DNA from: Vibrio metoecus
GTDB lineage: Bacteria; Pseudomonadota; Gammaproteobacteria; Enterobacterales; Vibrionaceae
Assembly (NCBI RefSeq): GCF_009665255.1
Contig: NZ_CP035687.1
Span: 558,001-622,000 of the forward strand
Length of the DNA stretch: 64,000 nt
Reading direction: 5' to 3'
The position numbers and the translations under genes are program-made. Each line of letters starts with the position of its first letter. The stretch's first letter is position 1. The notes beneath the pieces were generated by a model. That model saw only the letters and a list, made by a program, of their open reading frames with translations. It was not told the origin of the DNA and did no database searches. Shown in pieces: positions 52,564 through 61,949 of the stretch.

Positions 52564-53865
52564 ATGGAATGGCAATTAATTCTTACCCTGTTTGGTAGCT
52601 TCGCCGTTTTACTCGCAATTGGTGTACCGGTTTCATTTGCGATCGGTTTGTCGTCCTTAGCCACTATTTTGATGGGCTTACCGCTTGAACCCGCGATTGC
52701 GGTGGTTGCACAGCGCATGGCGGCGGGTTTAGATAACTTCGCCCTGTTAGCCATCCCGTTCTTTATTCTGGCAGGCAACATCATGAACCAAGGCGGTATT
52801 GCTTTGCGCCTGATTAACTTCGCCAAAGTCTTAGGCGGCCGACTGCCAGGCTCACTCGCCCACGTTAACGTGATGGCAAACATGATGTTTGGTTCGATTT
52901 CAGGTTCAGCGGTTGCTTCTGCCGCCGCAGTGGGTGGCACTATGTCTCCGCTGCAAAAGAAAGATGGTTACGATGAAAACTTCTCTGCCGCTGTAAACAT
53001 CACCTCTTGTCCATCAGGTTTGTTAATTCCACCCAGCAATACCTTGATTGTGTTCTCGCTGGTTTCTGGTGGTACTTCGATCGCGGCTCTGTTTTTAGCT
53101 GGCTACATCCCGGGTATTTTGATGGGGCTGAGCATCATGGTCGTGGCAGGCATTATCGCCAAACGCCGTGGCTACCCAGTGGCAGCGCGTCCAACGCTCG
53201 CGATGGTGTGGGATACCTTCCTCAAAGCAGCACCTTCACTCGCGCTAATCATCGTGATCATGGGCGGCATTATCGGTGGGATTTTTACCGCAACGGAAGC
53301 GTCTGCGATTGCGGTGGTGTACACCTTTGTGCTCGCAGTATTGGTTTACCGCGAAGTGAAGTGGCGCGATCTACCCAAGATCATCCTTGAATCGGCGGTC
53401 ACCACATCGATTGTTTTGCTGTTGGTTGGCGCGTCTATGGGTATGTCTTGGGCGATGGCCAATGCGGATATTCCTTATATGATCGCCGATGCCCTGCTCG
53501 CGATCTCCGATAATCCAATGATGATTCTGCTTATCATCAACATCATCCTGTTGATTGTCGGCATCTTCATGGATATGACGCCAGCGGTGCTGATCTTCAC
53601 GCCAATCTTCCTGCCTATCGCGCTCGATATGGGCATCGACCCTGTGCACTTTGGCATCATGATGACCTTCAACTTGGCGATTGGTATCTGTACTCCGCCG
53701 GTCGGCAGTGCACTGTTCATTGGCTGTTCGGTGGCTAATGTGGCGATCGATAAAGTGATTAAGCCTTTGCTGCCTTTCTACGCGGCGCTGATCTTGGCGC
53801 TGATGGCGGTGACCTTTATTCCTGAACTCAGCCTGTTCTTACCCAAACTGGTACTTGGCTACTAA
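52564..53865 (+). CDS. TRAP transporter large permease (DctM)
   Basis: 433 residues, about twelve helices. Family segments: GVPVSFAIGLSSLATILMGLPLEPA, DNFALLAIPFFILAGNIMNQGGIALRL, ANMMFGSISGSAVASAAAVGGTM, CPSGLLIPPSNTLIVFSLVSGG and MMTFNLAIGICTPPVGSALFIG. This is the transport channel of the TRAP system. Adjacent to dctQ and followed by uxuB, so imported uronate feeds directly into the pathway. Confidence 0.94.
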   Translation: MEWQLILTLFGSFAVLLAIGVPVSFAIGLSSLATILMGLPLEPAIAVVAQRMAAGLDNFALLAIPFFILAGNIMNQGGIALRLINFAKVLGGRLPGSLAHVNVMANMMFGSISGSAVASAAAVGGTMSPLQKKDGYDENFSAAVNITSCPSGLLIPPSNTLIVFSLVSGGTSIAALFLAGYIPGILMGLSIMVVAGIIAKRRGYPVAARPTLAMVWDTFLKAAPSLALIIVIMGGIIGGIFTATEASAIAVVYTFVLAVLVYREVKWRDLPKIILESAVTTSIVLLLVGASMGMSWAMANADIPYMIADALLAISDNPMMILLIINIILLIVGIFMDMTPAVLIFTPIFLPIALDMGIDPVHFGIMMTFNLAIGICTPPVGSALFIGCSVANVAIDKVIKPLLPFYAALILALMAVTFIPELSLFLPKLVLGY

Positions 53866-53882
53866 CTCTTTCAATGAATCAT

Positions 53883-53902
53883 CCCGCAGAGCACTCTGCG
53901 GG
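53883..53902 (+). repeat. Hairpin upstream of the uxuB ribosome site
   Basis: CCCGCAG (53883-53889) pairs with CTGCGGG (53896-53902), ending next to GGGAGAAGGG of uxuB. It may separate TRAP and enzyme expression levels. Confidence 0.5.
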
Positions 53903-53916
53903 AGAAGGGAAATAAA

Positions 53917-55380
53917 ATGAAAACCATTGCAAACTCCACACTAAATGCTGCTGTTTCACTGCCAGATTACGACCGTTCAGCCCTCAAAAGCCGCATTGTT
54001 CATCTTGGTTTTGGCGCTTTCCACCGCGCTCACCAAGCCCTATTCACCCATGAAATGCTCAGCAAAACGGGCTCTGATTGGGGTATTTGTGAGATCAACC
54101 TGTTTGGTGGTGAAGATTTAATTCAATCACTGCGCGCGCAAGATCACCTCTACACCGTCGCGGAAAAAGGGGCGCAATCAACAGAAGTCAAAGTGATCGG
54201 TTCCGTCACCGAATCTCTCCATCCCACTTTAGATAGTATTCAAGCGGTACTGGAAAAAATGGCCGAGCCGCAAGTGGCGATCGTTTCGATGACGATTACC
54301 GAAAAAGGTTACTGCGCCGATCCTGCCACCGGCAGGTTGGATAAAAACAATCCGTTGGTGATTGCCGATCTGGCGAATCCAAGCGAGCCAAAATCGGCAC
54401 TCGGCTACATTGTTCAAGCACTGAAACTGCGCCGCGATCGTGGTTTGAAATCTTTTACTGTGATGTCTTGCGATAACGTGCAAGAGAACGGCCATGTCGC
54501 CAAAGCCGCGATTCTCGAATTCGCTCAATTGCTTGACCCACAATTACGCGACTGGATTGAAACCAACGTCACCTTCCCATGTACCATGGTGGATCGCATT
54601 GTGCCGGCAGCAACAGAAGAGACTTTGACAGAAATCGCACAGCTGCTGGGCTGTGAAGACCCATGTGGCATCGCTTGCGAACCTTTCCGCCAATGGGTTA
54701 TCGAGGATAACTTCGTCGCAGGTCGCCCAGATTGGAATGTGGCTGGCGCAGAATTTGTCGCCGATGTTGTACCTTACGAAGAGATGAAACTGCGCATGCT
54801 CAACGGCAGCCACTCATTCTTAGCTTACTTGGGCTACTTGGGCGGCTACGCGCACATTTCAGACACCATGACGGATGAAGGCTACCGCAAGGCCGCTTTC
54901 GATATGATGATGAAAGCGCAAGCTCCCTCCCTCACCATGCCAGAAGGCACCGATTTAGCCGGCTATGCCAAGCTACTGATCGACCGTTTCACCAACCCAA
55001 GCCTAAAACACAAAACGTGGCAGATTGCGATGGATGGCAGCCAGAAAATCCCACAACGTATGGGCGGCAGCTTACGCTTCCACCTCGCACAAGGCTCTGA
55101 TTTTTCATGGTTAGCCACCGCGATTGCCGGTTGGATGCGTTACGTGGCCGGTGTTGATGAACAAGGCAACGAGATTGACGTTCGCGACCCGATGGCCGCA
55201 ACTCTGCGCCAAATCTGCGATGAACACGGCTTAAACGTTTCAGTGGTACCAGCCCTACTCAGTGTCGAAGCGATTTTCCCCGCTGAATTAGGCCAAAACG
55301 CCAAAGTGATTGAAGCGGTCAGCCGCGCTTATCAAGCTCTACTGGCTCACGGTGCACGCGCCACTGTAGCAGCGCTGTAA
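53917..55380 (+). CDS. uxuB: D-mannonate oxidoreductase / fructuronate reductase UxuB
   Basis: 487 residues of the polyol-specific long-chain dehydrogenase family. Reduces D-fructuronate to D-mannonate with NADH. N-terminal Rossmann motif IVHLGFGAFHRAHQALFTHEML, then VMSCDNVQENG, FPCTMVDRIVPA and the catalytic Lys region EEMKLRMLNGSHSFLAYLGYL. GGGAGAAGGG precedes ATG. It is followed by uxaC after 12 bases. Confidence 0.95.
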   Translation: MKTIANSTLNAAVSLPDYDRSALKSRIVHLGFGAFHRAHQALFTHEMLSKTGSDWGICEINLFGGEDLIQSLRAQDHLYTVAEKGAQSTEVKVIGSVTESLHPTLDSIQAVLEKMAEPQVAIVSMTITEKGYCADPATGRLDKNNPLVIADLANPSEPKSALGYIVQALKLRRDRGLKSFTVMSCDNVQENGHVAKAAILEFAQLLDPQLRDWIETNVTFPCTMVDRIVPAATEETLTEIAQLLGCEDPCGIACEPFRQWVIEDNFVAGRPDWNVAGAEFVADVVPYEEMKLRMLNGSHSFLAYLGYLGGYAHISDTMTDEGYRKAAFDMMMKAQAPSLTMPEGTDLAGYAKLLIDRFTNPSLKHKTWQIAMDGSQKIPQRMGGSLRFHLAQGSDFSWLATAIAGWMRYVAGVDEQGNEIDVRDPMAATLRQICDEHGLNVSVVPALLSVEAIFPAELGQNAKVIEAVSRAYQALLAHGARATVAAL

Positions 55381-55392
55381 GAGGAAGAAACC

Positions 55393-56805
55393 ATGAAGAA
55401 TTTTTTGTGTGAAGATTTTTTACTCTCCAATGAAACGGCGCGCCGCTTGTACCACGAACATGCGTCCCACCAACCGATTTATGACTACCACTGCCACCTT
55501 AATCCGGCAGAGGTAGCGCAAGATCGCCAGTTCGAGAATTTAAGCCAAATTTGGTTGGCCGGCGATCACTACAAATGGCGCGGCATGCGTTCCGCAGGCA
55601 TTGAAGAGCGTTTGATCACTGGTGATGCGAGCGATTACGACAAATACATGGCGTGGGCGAAAACCGTACCGCAAACTTTAGGCAATCCGCTGTATCACTG
55701 GACTCACCTCGAACTGCGCCGTCCATTTGGGATTACGAATACGTTGTTAAGCCCGAAAACGGCCGATCACATCTGGCACCACTGCAATGAACTGCTGGCA
55801 ACACAGGAATTCAGCGCCCGTGGCATTATGCAGCATATGAATGTAGTGATGGCAGGAACAACGGATGATCCGATTGATTCACTCGAACACCATAAAGCGA
55901 TCGCCGCCGATGACTCATTCAATGTGCAAGTACTGCCCAGTTGGCGTCCAGACAAAGCGTTCAAAATTGAGTTAGCGGGCTTTGCTGATTATCTCAGCCA
56001 ACTCGGTGCCGTGGCGGATATTGAAATTCGCCGTTTCAGCGATTTACTCAATGCCTTAGATAAACGCTTGGCGCACTTCAATGCACACGGCTGTCGCGCG
56101 GCCGATCACGGGATTGAGATGGTTCGTTACGCCCCAATTCCAACCGAGCAAGATTTGGATGCGTTGTTAGCTCGCCGTTTAAAAAGCGAAGTGCTTTCCG
56201 AGCTCGAATGTGCACAATTCTCGACTGCCGTTCAAGTTTGGCTTGGCAAGCGTTATGCGCAATTGGGCTGGGTGATGCAGCTGCACATTGGCGCGCAGCG
56301 CAACAACAACACACGTATGTTCCAATTGCTGGGCGCGGATGCGGGTTTCGATTCGATTGGCGATCGTCCGTTTGCCTTTGAGCTGGCGCACCTACTGGAC
56401 GAAATGGATCAAACCAATGAGTTGCCTCGCACGATCTTGTACTGCTTGAATCCGCGTGATAACGAAATGATGGCGACCATGATCGGCAACTTCCAAGGTG
56501 GGGGCATTGCAGGTAAAGTGCAATTTGGCTCGGGTTGGTGGTTCAACGATCAGAAAGACGGCATGCAACGCCAAATGGAGCAGCTCTCGCAGCTTGGTCT
56601 GCTCAGCCAATTTGTTGGCATGCTGACCGATTCGCGCAGTTTCCTATCCTACACACGCCACGAATATTTCCGCCGTATCCTGTGTGATATGGTCGGCCGT
56701 TGGGCAGAAAATGGCGAAGTACCGAATGATCTATCTCTGCTTGGCCCAATGATTGAAAACATCTGCTTTGGTAACGCTAAACGCTATTTTGAAGAGAGGG
56801 CGTAA
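55393..56805 (+). CDS. uxaC: Uronate isomerase UxaC
   Basis: 470 residues. Isomerises D-glucuronate to D-fructuronate (and galacturonate to tagaturonate). Amidohydrolase-fold metal motif YDYHCHLNPAEV near residue 30, then AGDHYKWRGMRSAGI, MNVVMAGTTDDPIDSLE, MQLHIGAQRNNN, and C-terminal MLTDSRSFLSYTRHEYFRRIL. First enzyme step of the pathway. As tagaturonate reductase and altronate dehydratase genes are absent from the window, glucuronate is the more likely substrate. kdgK begins 3 bases after its stop. Confidence 0.96.
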   Translation: MKNFLCEDFLLSNETARRLYHEHASHQPIYDYHCHLNPAEVAQDRQFENLSQIWLAGDHYKWRGMRSAGIEERLITGDASDYDKYMAWAKTVPQTLGNPLYHWTHLELRRPFGITNTLLSPKTADHIWHHCNELLATQEFSARGIMQHMNVVMAGTTDDPIDSLEHHKAIAADDSFNVQVLPSWRPDKAFKIELAGFADYLSQLGAVADIEIRRFSDLLNALDKRLAHFNAHGCRAADHGIEMVRYAPIPTEQDLDALLARRLKSEVLSELECAQFSTAVQVWLGKRYAQLGWVMQLHIGAQRNNNTRMFQLLGADAGFDSIGDRPFAFELAHLLDEMDQTNELPRTILYCLNPRDNEMMATMIGNFQGGGIAGKVQFGSGWWFNDQKDGMQRQMEQLSQLGLLSQFVGMLTDSRSFLSYTRHEYFRRILCDMVGRWAENGEVPNDLSLLGPMIENICFGNAKRYFEERA

Positions 56806-56808
56806 CGA

Positions 56809-57774
56809 ATGAAACATATCGCCATTGTGGGTGAATGTATGATTGAGCTGAACGGCAAGCCGTTCGGCGCAATGCATCAAACATTTGGTGGTGACACGTT
56901 AAACGCCGCGATATATCTGCGCCGCGGCTGTGAAGCCAATACTAACCCGGACGACATTAAAGTCTCTTACGTGACCGCACTCGGTACCGACCCAATCAGT
57001 TCAGGCATGCTGTCGCGCTGGCAAGAAGAAGGCGTTGCAACGGAACTCGTGCTGCGCGATCCCACTCGCACACCCGGTTTGTACCTTATCCAGCTTGATG
57101 ATCAAGGTGAACGCACTTTCTTGTATTGGCGAAACCAATCTGCGGCGCGTTACCTGCTGCAACACCCCGATTTTGGCCAGATTAAGCAAGCGTTAAATCA
57201 GGTCGATATGGTGTTTCTTAGCGGAATCACTCTGGCGATTTTGCCTGTCGAAGATCGTATTGCCCTGCTCAACCTGTTGGTTGAACTCAAAGCCAATGGC
57301 GTAGAAATCGCGTTTGACAGCAACTTCCGCCCTGCCCTGTGGCCGCAAGATGACAACCATACGGTGAAAGAAATATACCAAGTCATGTACCAACTAACGG
57401 ATGTAGCGCTCGTTACCTTTGATGACGAGCAGTGGATTTGGGGTGATAGCACTCCAGAGCAGACCATTCAGCGCCTCACCGCACTTGGCGTGCAAAAATG
57501 CATCGTCAAATTGGGGGCCGAGGGCTGCTTGATTCAAGACTCCTCCACTTCAACTTTCGCTCCACAAGCGGTGCCAACCCAACCGGTAGAGCAAGTAGTG
57601 GATACCACTTCCGCGGGTGACTCCTTCAATGGTGGATTCCTCTCGGCCTACTTAGCGGGCGCAGATTTAGCCAACGCATGCCAACGTGGTAACACTCTGG
57701 CTGGCACTGTGATTCAGCATCGCGGAGCCATTATTCCCAAAGCCTTCACACAATCGGCGCTTGGCGTCGCTTAA
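56809..57774 (+). CDS. kdgK: 2-keto-3-deoxygluconate kinase KdgK
   Basis: 321 residues, PfkB family. Phosphorylates 2-keto-3-deoxygluconate with ATP. N-terminal GECMIELNG and FGGDTLNAAIYLRR (substrate), the middle FDSNFRPALW, and the C-terminal DTTSAGDSFNGGFLSAYLAG, whose Asp is the catalytic base and whose Gly loop is the anion hole. Tightly packed with uxaC and eda in one operon. Confidence 0.95.
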   Translation: MKHIAIVGECMIELNGKPFGAMHQTFGGDTLNAAIYLRRGCEANTNPDDIKVSYVTALGTDPISSGMLSRWQEEGVATELVLRDPTRTPGLYLIQLDDQGERTFLYWRNQSAARYLLQHPDFGQIKQALNQVDMVFLSGITLAILPVEDRIALLNLLVELKANGVEIAFDSNFRPALWPQDDNHTVKEIYQVMYQLTDVALVTFDDEQWIWGDSTPEQTIQRLTALGVQKCIVKLGAEGCLIQDSSTSTFAPQAVPTQPVEQVVDTTSAGDSFNGGFLSAYLAGADLANACQRGNTLAGTVIQHRGAIIPKAFTQSALGVA

Positions 57775-57783
57775 GGAACCAAC

Positions 57784-58410
57784 ATGTCTAGTATTAAACA
57801 ACAACTGAAAGCTCTGAAAGTGATCCCAGTGATCGCCATTGACAACGCCGAAGACATCATCCCACTGGGTAAAGTGCTGGTGGAAAATGGCTTGCCTGCT
57901 GCCGAAATCACTTTTCGCTCAGAAGCCGCAGTAGAAGCCATTCGTCTGCTGCGCCAAGCACAACCGGACATGCTGATCGGCGCAGGCACGGTGCTCAACC
58001 GTGAACAAGCGATTGCAGCCAAGGAAGCAGGCGCGACCTTTATTGTCTCCCCTGGCTTTAACCCTAATACCGTTAAAGCGTGTCAGGAGATCGGCATTGA
58101 TATCGTACCGGGCGTGAATAACCCGAGCACGGTTGAAGCGGCACTGGAAATGGGCTTAACCACGTTGAAGTTTTTCCCTGCCGAAGCCTCTGGCGGTATC
58201 AACATGGTGAAATCCCTGCTCGCGCCGTATACCGATATTGAGCTGATGCCCACTGGAGGTATTAGTCCCGCCAACATCAAAGATTACTTAGCGATCCCAC
58301 GCGTGTTAGCGTGTGGCGGTACTTGGATGGTGGATAAAAAGCTGATTGAAGCAGGAAACTGGGAAGAACTGGCTCGGCTGACTCGTGAAGCCGTTGCGTT
58401 AGTCAACTAA
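57784..58410 (+). CDS. eda: KDPG/KHG aldolase Eda
   Basis: 208 residues. Cleaves 2-keto-3-deoxy-6-phosphogluconate to pyruvate and glyceraldehyde-3-phosphate. The active-site Glu and Arg are in AAEITFRSEAAVEAI, the Schiff-base Lys in TTLKFFPAEASGG, and GAGTVLNREQA and MPTGGISPANIKDYL are intact. Last step of the uronate route; a second eda copy may exist elsewhere for the Entner-Doudoroff pathway. A terminator follows. Confidence 0.96.
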   Translation: MSSIKQQLKALKVIPVIAIDNAEDIIPLGKVLVENGLPAAEITFRSEAAVEAIRLLRQAQPDMLIGAGTVLNREQAIAAKEAGATFIVSPGFNPNTVKACQEIGIDIVPGVNNPSTVEAALEMGLTTLKFFPAEASGGINMVKSLLAPYTDIELMPTGGISPANIKDYLAIPRVLACGGTWMVDKKLIEAGNWEELARLTREAVALVN

Positions 58411-58437
58411 CCCTCTGACTAAGCTTAACCATCTTGA

Positions 58438-58462
58438 CGCCCCTCACTTTGAGGGGCGCTTT
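58438..58462 (+). terminator. Terminator after eda
   Basis: CGCCCCTCA (58438-58446) pairs with TGAGGGGCG (58450-58458), followed by CTTTC. The short T run may allow read-through to ygjV. Confidence 0.75.
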
Positions 58463-58480
58463 CACTAAAGAGACACAACA

Positions 58481-58975
58481 ATGGACAATGCATTAGCGCA
58501 AGGCATAGGTGGTATTGCGTTTCTGGTCGGTGTGATGGCCTTTTGGCAAAAAGATGACATGCGCTTTCGTTATCAGATGGTCGCATTTTGCTTCATCATG
58601 GGCATTCATTTTGCCTTGTTGGGTGCGACCGTCGCCGCCATCGGTGTCGTTATTAACGGCATGCGCAGTTTTGCTTCCATCAAAACGCAATCGCGCAGAG
58701 TCATGTGGTTTTTTATCGCGTTGATGTGGCTGATGACGCTGCCCAACATCACCCACTTTTTCGAGTTTATGACCGTGTTTGGATCGTCAGTGGCGACTTG
58801 GGCACTGTTTTCTAAACGAGGGGTCGCCCTACGCAGTCTGATTCTATTTAACTCGCTGTGTTGGGTTAGCCACAATATTTGGCTTGGCTCCATCGGTGGT
58901 ACGCTCGTGGAAAGCACCTTTATTGTGACCAACCTGATGACCATTTATCGGTTACACAAAAGCGCCCATCCATAA
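58481..58975 (+). CDS. ygjV: YgjV-family inner-membrane protein
   Basis: 164 residues with five or six membrane helices (GIGGIAFLVGVMAFWQKDD, FCFIMGIHFALLGATVAAIGVVINGMRSFASI, FNSLCWVSHNIWLGSIGGTLVES). In E. coli ygjV stands next to uxaA-uxaC, and here it follows eda, so the association with uronate genes recurs. Function unknown; a transport or sensing role is possible. Confidence 0.87.
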   Translation: MDNALAQGIGGIAFLVGVMAFWQKDDMRFRYQMVAFCFIMGIHFALLGATVAAIGVVINGMRSFASIKTQSRRVMWFFIALMWLMTLPNITHFFEFMTVFGSSVATWALFSKRGVALRSLILFNSLCWVSHNIWLGSIGGTLVESTFIVTNLMTIYRLHKSAHP

Positions 58976-58997
58976 TCAGAAACCCGCGACGATGGGC

Positions 58998-59942
58998 TCA
59001 TGCATTTTCTGAATGCTCTTTGCCAGCCAAGCGCAACGAGCACTGCTCAATCAAAAAGTCGATAAACAACCGCAGGCGTTTGGGCTGGTATTGTCGGCTG
59101 AGATAAAGCACATTCAAATCCGCCCCAGAGGCCGAGGTAGAGGCGTTAAAATTCTTCATGTAACCATCGAGAACAGTGACCAACCGCTGCTGATTGAGAT
59201 CGTCCTGCACATCGAGGATCGATTTCAACGCGATCCCCATTCCCGCTAAAGCCCACTGGCGAATCACTTCGCCATCATCTGCAAAACTCTTGGGTACTAC
59301 TGTGATCACTTTGTGCTGCTCATTCTCTTGGAAGTGCCAGGTTTTCATCTCTTCATTGCTGCGCACCATGGCCAAACAGTCATGCTGTGCAAGATCTTGC
59401 GGCGTTTTCGGTATGCCTTTACGCGCTAAATAAGCCGGAGAAGCGCACAACACTCGGCGACTCGTCGCCAGCTTGCGTGAAATTAGACTGCTGTCGGCCA
59501 GTTCACCGTAGCGGATCACCACATCCAAACCTGATTCCGCCAAATTCGAGATGTTGTCATTGAGGTAGAGATAGGGCACCACTTCCGGATATTGCTCAGT
59601 GAAAGCGGCAAGAATCGGAGCGATATGTTGCTTCCCGATGTCACGCGGAGCAGAGACTTTTAGCGTTCCCCGGACTTCTTTGCTGCCTGTTTGCAGCAAA
59701 TTTTCTGTCTCGCGCACGCTATTAAGAATCTCAAGGCAAGCTTGATGATACAAAACGCCAGATTCGGTTAAAGAGAGATGGCGAGTGCTGCGATTGAGCA
59801 ATTTGACTCCATAGCGATCTTCCAGCGCTTGTAACCTTGCCGTTACGGTTGCGGGCGATAAACTCAACTCTCGGCCAGCCGCCGCAAGGCCTTGGTTTTT
59901 AACTATGCTGGCAAATAGCACCATATCTGCAAACTTATCCAT
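58998..59942 (-). CDS. LysR-family regulator, likely controls grx2-like/OYE genes
   Basis: 314 residues. DNA-binding domain DKFADMVLFASIVKNQGLAAAGRELSLSPATVTARLQALEDRYGVKLLNRSTRHLSLTESG, of the CrgA/AaeR-like clade, then the effector domain (GTLKVSAPRDIGKQHIAPIL, ESGLDVVIRYGELADSSLISRKL). Several clade members respond to quinones or electrophiles. It lies 120 bases from and divergent to the glutaredoxin-like gene, so it probably regulates that gene and the reductase after it. Confidence 0.88.
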   Translation of the reverse strand: MDKFADMVLFASIVKNQGLAAAGRELSLSPATVTARLQALEDRYGVKLLNRSTRHLSLTESGVLYHQACLEILNSVRETENLLQTGSKEVRGTLKVSAPRDIGKQHIAPILAAFTEQYPEVVPYLYLNDNISNLAESGLDVVIRYGELADSSLISRKLATSRRVLCASPAYLARKGIPKTPQDLAQHDCLAMVRSNEEMKTWHFQENEQHKVITVVPKSFADDGEVIRQWALAGMGIALKSILDVQDDLNQQRLVTVLDGYMKNFNASTSASGADLNVLYLSRQYQPKRLRLFIDFLIEQCSLRLAGKEHSENA

Positions 59943-60062
59943 AACACCCCCCTAAATCCTGATTATTCAATATAACCGAACAATCAATTCAGTTTCTCGC
60001 CAATTATCAATTTTTATATGAGAAATATACTGCCTCAATCTCAACTGGATTAGGAAATCGCC

Positions 60063-60716
60063 ATGAAACTCTATATTTATGAACACTGCCCTTTCAGTGC
60101 ACGCGTGCGCTACGTGGCAGGTATGTTGAACATTCCACTTGATGTGATCATCCTTGATTACGACGACCAAACCACTAATCAAATCATTGGTAGCAAACAA
60201 GTGCCTTTGCTGATCAAAGAAAGTGGCGAAGCACTGGCAGAAAGTCTCGACATCATTCAATTCTTGCTCGAATCGGTGAACTCAAGTGAAACCGCACAAC
60301 CAGCACAAACCACGTTGGATTGGCAGCGCAGCGCATTCTTGCCTTTGCAAAAAATCGGCTATCCACGCTGGTCGAACATGAATTTACCTGAGTTTAAAAC
60401 TGCATCCGCTCAACAAGCATGGCGTGTAAAAAAAGAGACCACTGAACTTCATTTTGAATCCCTACTGAAAGACACGCCGCAAATTGCCCTGCAAGTACAA
60501 GCCTGTATTGATGCGGTTAAACCGCTGCTAAAACTTCATTCCTATCAGCACGTTGCTCTTATTGATGAAGCGATCATTTTCTCAATCCTACGAGGGTTTT
60601 TCAGCGCGCCTGAGATCCAATGGAACAGCGAAGTCAGAGATTGGATGGTATCGGTCAGCCAGAAAACCCAAGTCCGCTTGTTGCAAGAACCGTTGCAAAT
60701 CACATCGCAGAAATAA
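60063..60716 (+). CDS. grxB: Glutaredoxin-2-like protein with CPFS active site
   Basis: 217 residues. Starts MKLYIYEHCPFSARVRYVAGMLNIPL, with the Grx2 conserved IIGSKQVPLLIK and LAESLDIIQFL, then an all-helical GST-like C-terminal domain. E. coli Grx2 has CPYC; here the second cysteine is replaced by serine (Cys9-Pro-Phe-Ser12), so it would work by a monothiol mechanism or as a glutathione transferase. It precedes the Old Yellow Enzyme gene by 9 bases, in an apparent electrophile-detoxification operon. Confidence 0.85.
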   Translation: MKLYIYEHCPFSARVRYVAGMLNIPLDVIILDYDDQTTNQIIGSKQVPLLIKESGEALAESLDIIQFLLESVNSSETAQPAQTTLDWQRSAFLPLQKIGYPRWSNMNLPEFKTASAQQAWRVKKETTELHFESLLKDTPQIALQVQACIDAVKPLLKLHSYQHVALIDEAIIFSILRGFFSAPEIQWNSEVRDWMVSVSQKTQVRLLQEPLQITSQK

Positions 60717-60725
60717 GGAGGCAAA

Positions 60726-61829
60726 ATGAGCAGATTATTTGAACCAACCGATTTAAAACAACTCACGCTGCAAAACCGTGTGGTGATGGCACCGATGACT
60801 CGTGCACGCAGTAGCCAACCGGGGAATATTCCCAATCCAATGATGGCAACCTATTACCAACAGCGCGCCAGTGCAGGGTTAATCATTTCCGAAGCGACCC
60901 AGATCTCTGATGATGCGCAAGGCTATTCATTCACTCCCGGCGTTTATACCGATGAGCAAGTTTCAGGTTGGAAAAGCGTAACTCAAGCGGTCAAACAACA
61001 AGGTGCAGCGATGTTTTGCCAACTTTGGCATGTCGGGCGTGTTTCCCACCCTGTTTTTCAAAAAGGGCAGTTGCCGATTGCCCCGTCAGCCCTCAAACCG
61101 GTTGAAACTCAAGTTTGGATCGCAGATGAACAAGGTAATGGCCAGATGGTGGATTGCGTTGAACCCCGCGCTATGACTCAAGCCGATATTGATAGAGTGG
61201 TGAACGACTTCGCTCAGGCGGCGAAATGTGCCATTGAAGCAGGATTTGATGGTGTAGAAATCCACGGTGGGAATGGTTATCTCATCGATCAGTTTTTGCG
61301 TACCAACTCGAATCATCGTACCGATAGTTATGGTGGTAGCCGTGAAAATCGGATGCGATTTCTGCTCGAAGTGGTGGATGCGGTCAGTCAAGCGATTGGT
61401 GCCATCCGAGTAGGCGTTCGCTTAGCGCCGTTTATTACCTTCAAAGACATGGAGTGCCCCGACATAGTGCCAACAATTTTGGAGGCATCAAAGCAGTTGC
61501 AAGCACGAGATATTGCGTATCTGCACTTATCAGAAGCGGATTGGGATGATGCTCCTACCATTCCAGAAGGCTTTCGCATTGAGCTACGCAAGCATTTCAC
61601 TAACGCGATTATCGTCGCTGGTCGCTACACCCTTGAGCGCGCGGAAGAGGTGCTACAAAAAGGCTATGCCGATTTAGTCGCATTCGGGCGTCCTTTTGTC
61701 GCCAACCCCGATCTGGTTTCTCGCCTCAAGCACCAGCAACCGCTGGCGCAACTGGATGGTAAAACCCTGTTTGGTGGCGGTGAGCAAGGCTATACCGATT
61801 ACCCTAGAATCCCTGAACAGCCAATCTAG
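60726..61829 (+). CDS. nemA: Old Yellow Enzyme family FMN reductase (NemA-like)
   Basis: 367 residues. FMN-dependent ene-reductase acting on unsaturated aldehydes, N-ethylmaleimide or nitro compounds. Features: LKQLTLQNRVVMAPMTRARS, FCQLWHVGRVSHP, the substrate-binding His-Asn pair in EIHGGNGYLIDQFLR, DSYGGSRENRMRF, and the FMN site VAGRYTLERAEEVL and DLVAFGRPFVANPDL. AAGGAGG precedes ATG. It is operonic with the glutaredoxin-like gene. Confidence 0.93.
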   Translation: MSRLFEPTDLKQLTLQNRVVMAPMTRARSSQPGNIPNPMMATYYQQRASAGLIISEATQISDDAQGYSFTPGVYTDEQVSGWKSVTQAVKQQGAAMFCQLWHVGRVSHPVFQKGQLPIAPSALKPVETQVWIADEQGNGQMVDCVEPRAMTQADIDRVVNDFAQAAKCAIEAGFDGVEIHGGNGYLIDQFLRTNSNHRTDSYGGSRENRMRFLLEVVDAVSQAIGAIRVGVRLAPFITFKDMECPDIVPTILEASKQLQARDIAYLHLSEADWDDAPTIPEGFRIELRKHFTNAIIVAGRYTLERAEEVLQKGYADLVAFGRPFVANPDLVSRLKHQQPLAQLDGKTLFGGGEQGYTDYPRIPEQPI

Positions 61830-61907
61830 CCTGATCGGATTTGCTCAATCCTCGTCACTTTACGCCGCTATTTGGCCTAGCGAAGTAAAATGACGCAGGG
61901 ATACTTT

Positions 61908-61938
61908 AAAGGGAGAGTCCCTCCTCTCCCTTTGTTTT
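61908..61938. terminator. Terminator between nemA and the amidinotransferase-like gene
   Basis: AAAGGGAGAG (61908-61917) pairs with CTCTCCCTTT (61924-61933), then GTTTTG. It serves the plus strand mainly. Confidence 0.75.
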
Positions 61939-61949
61939 GCTGATTCACC

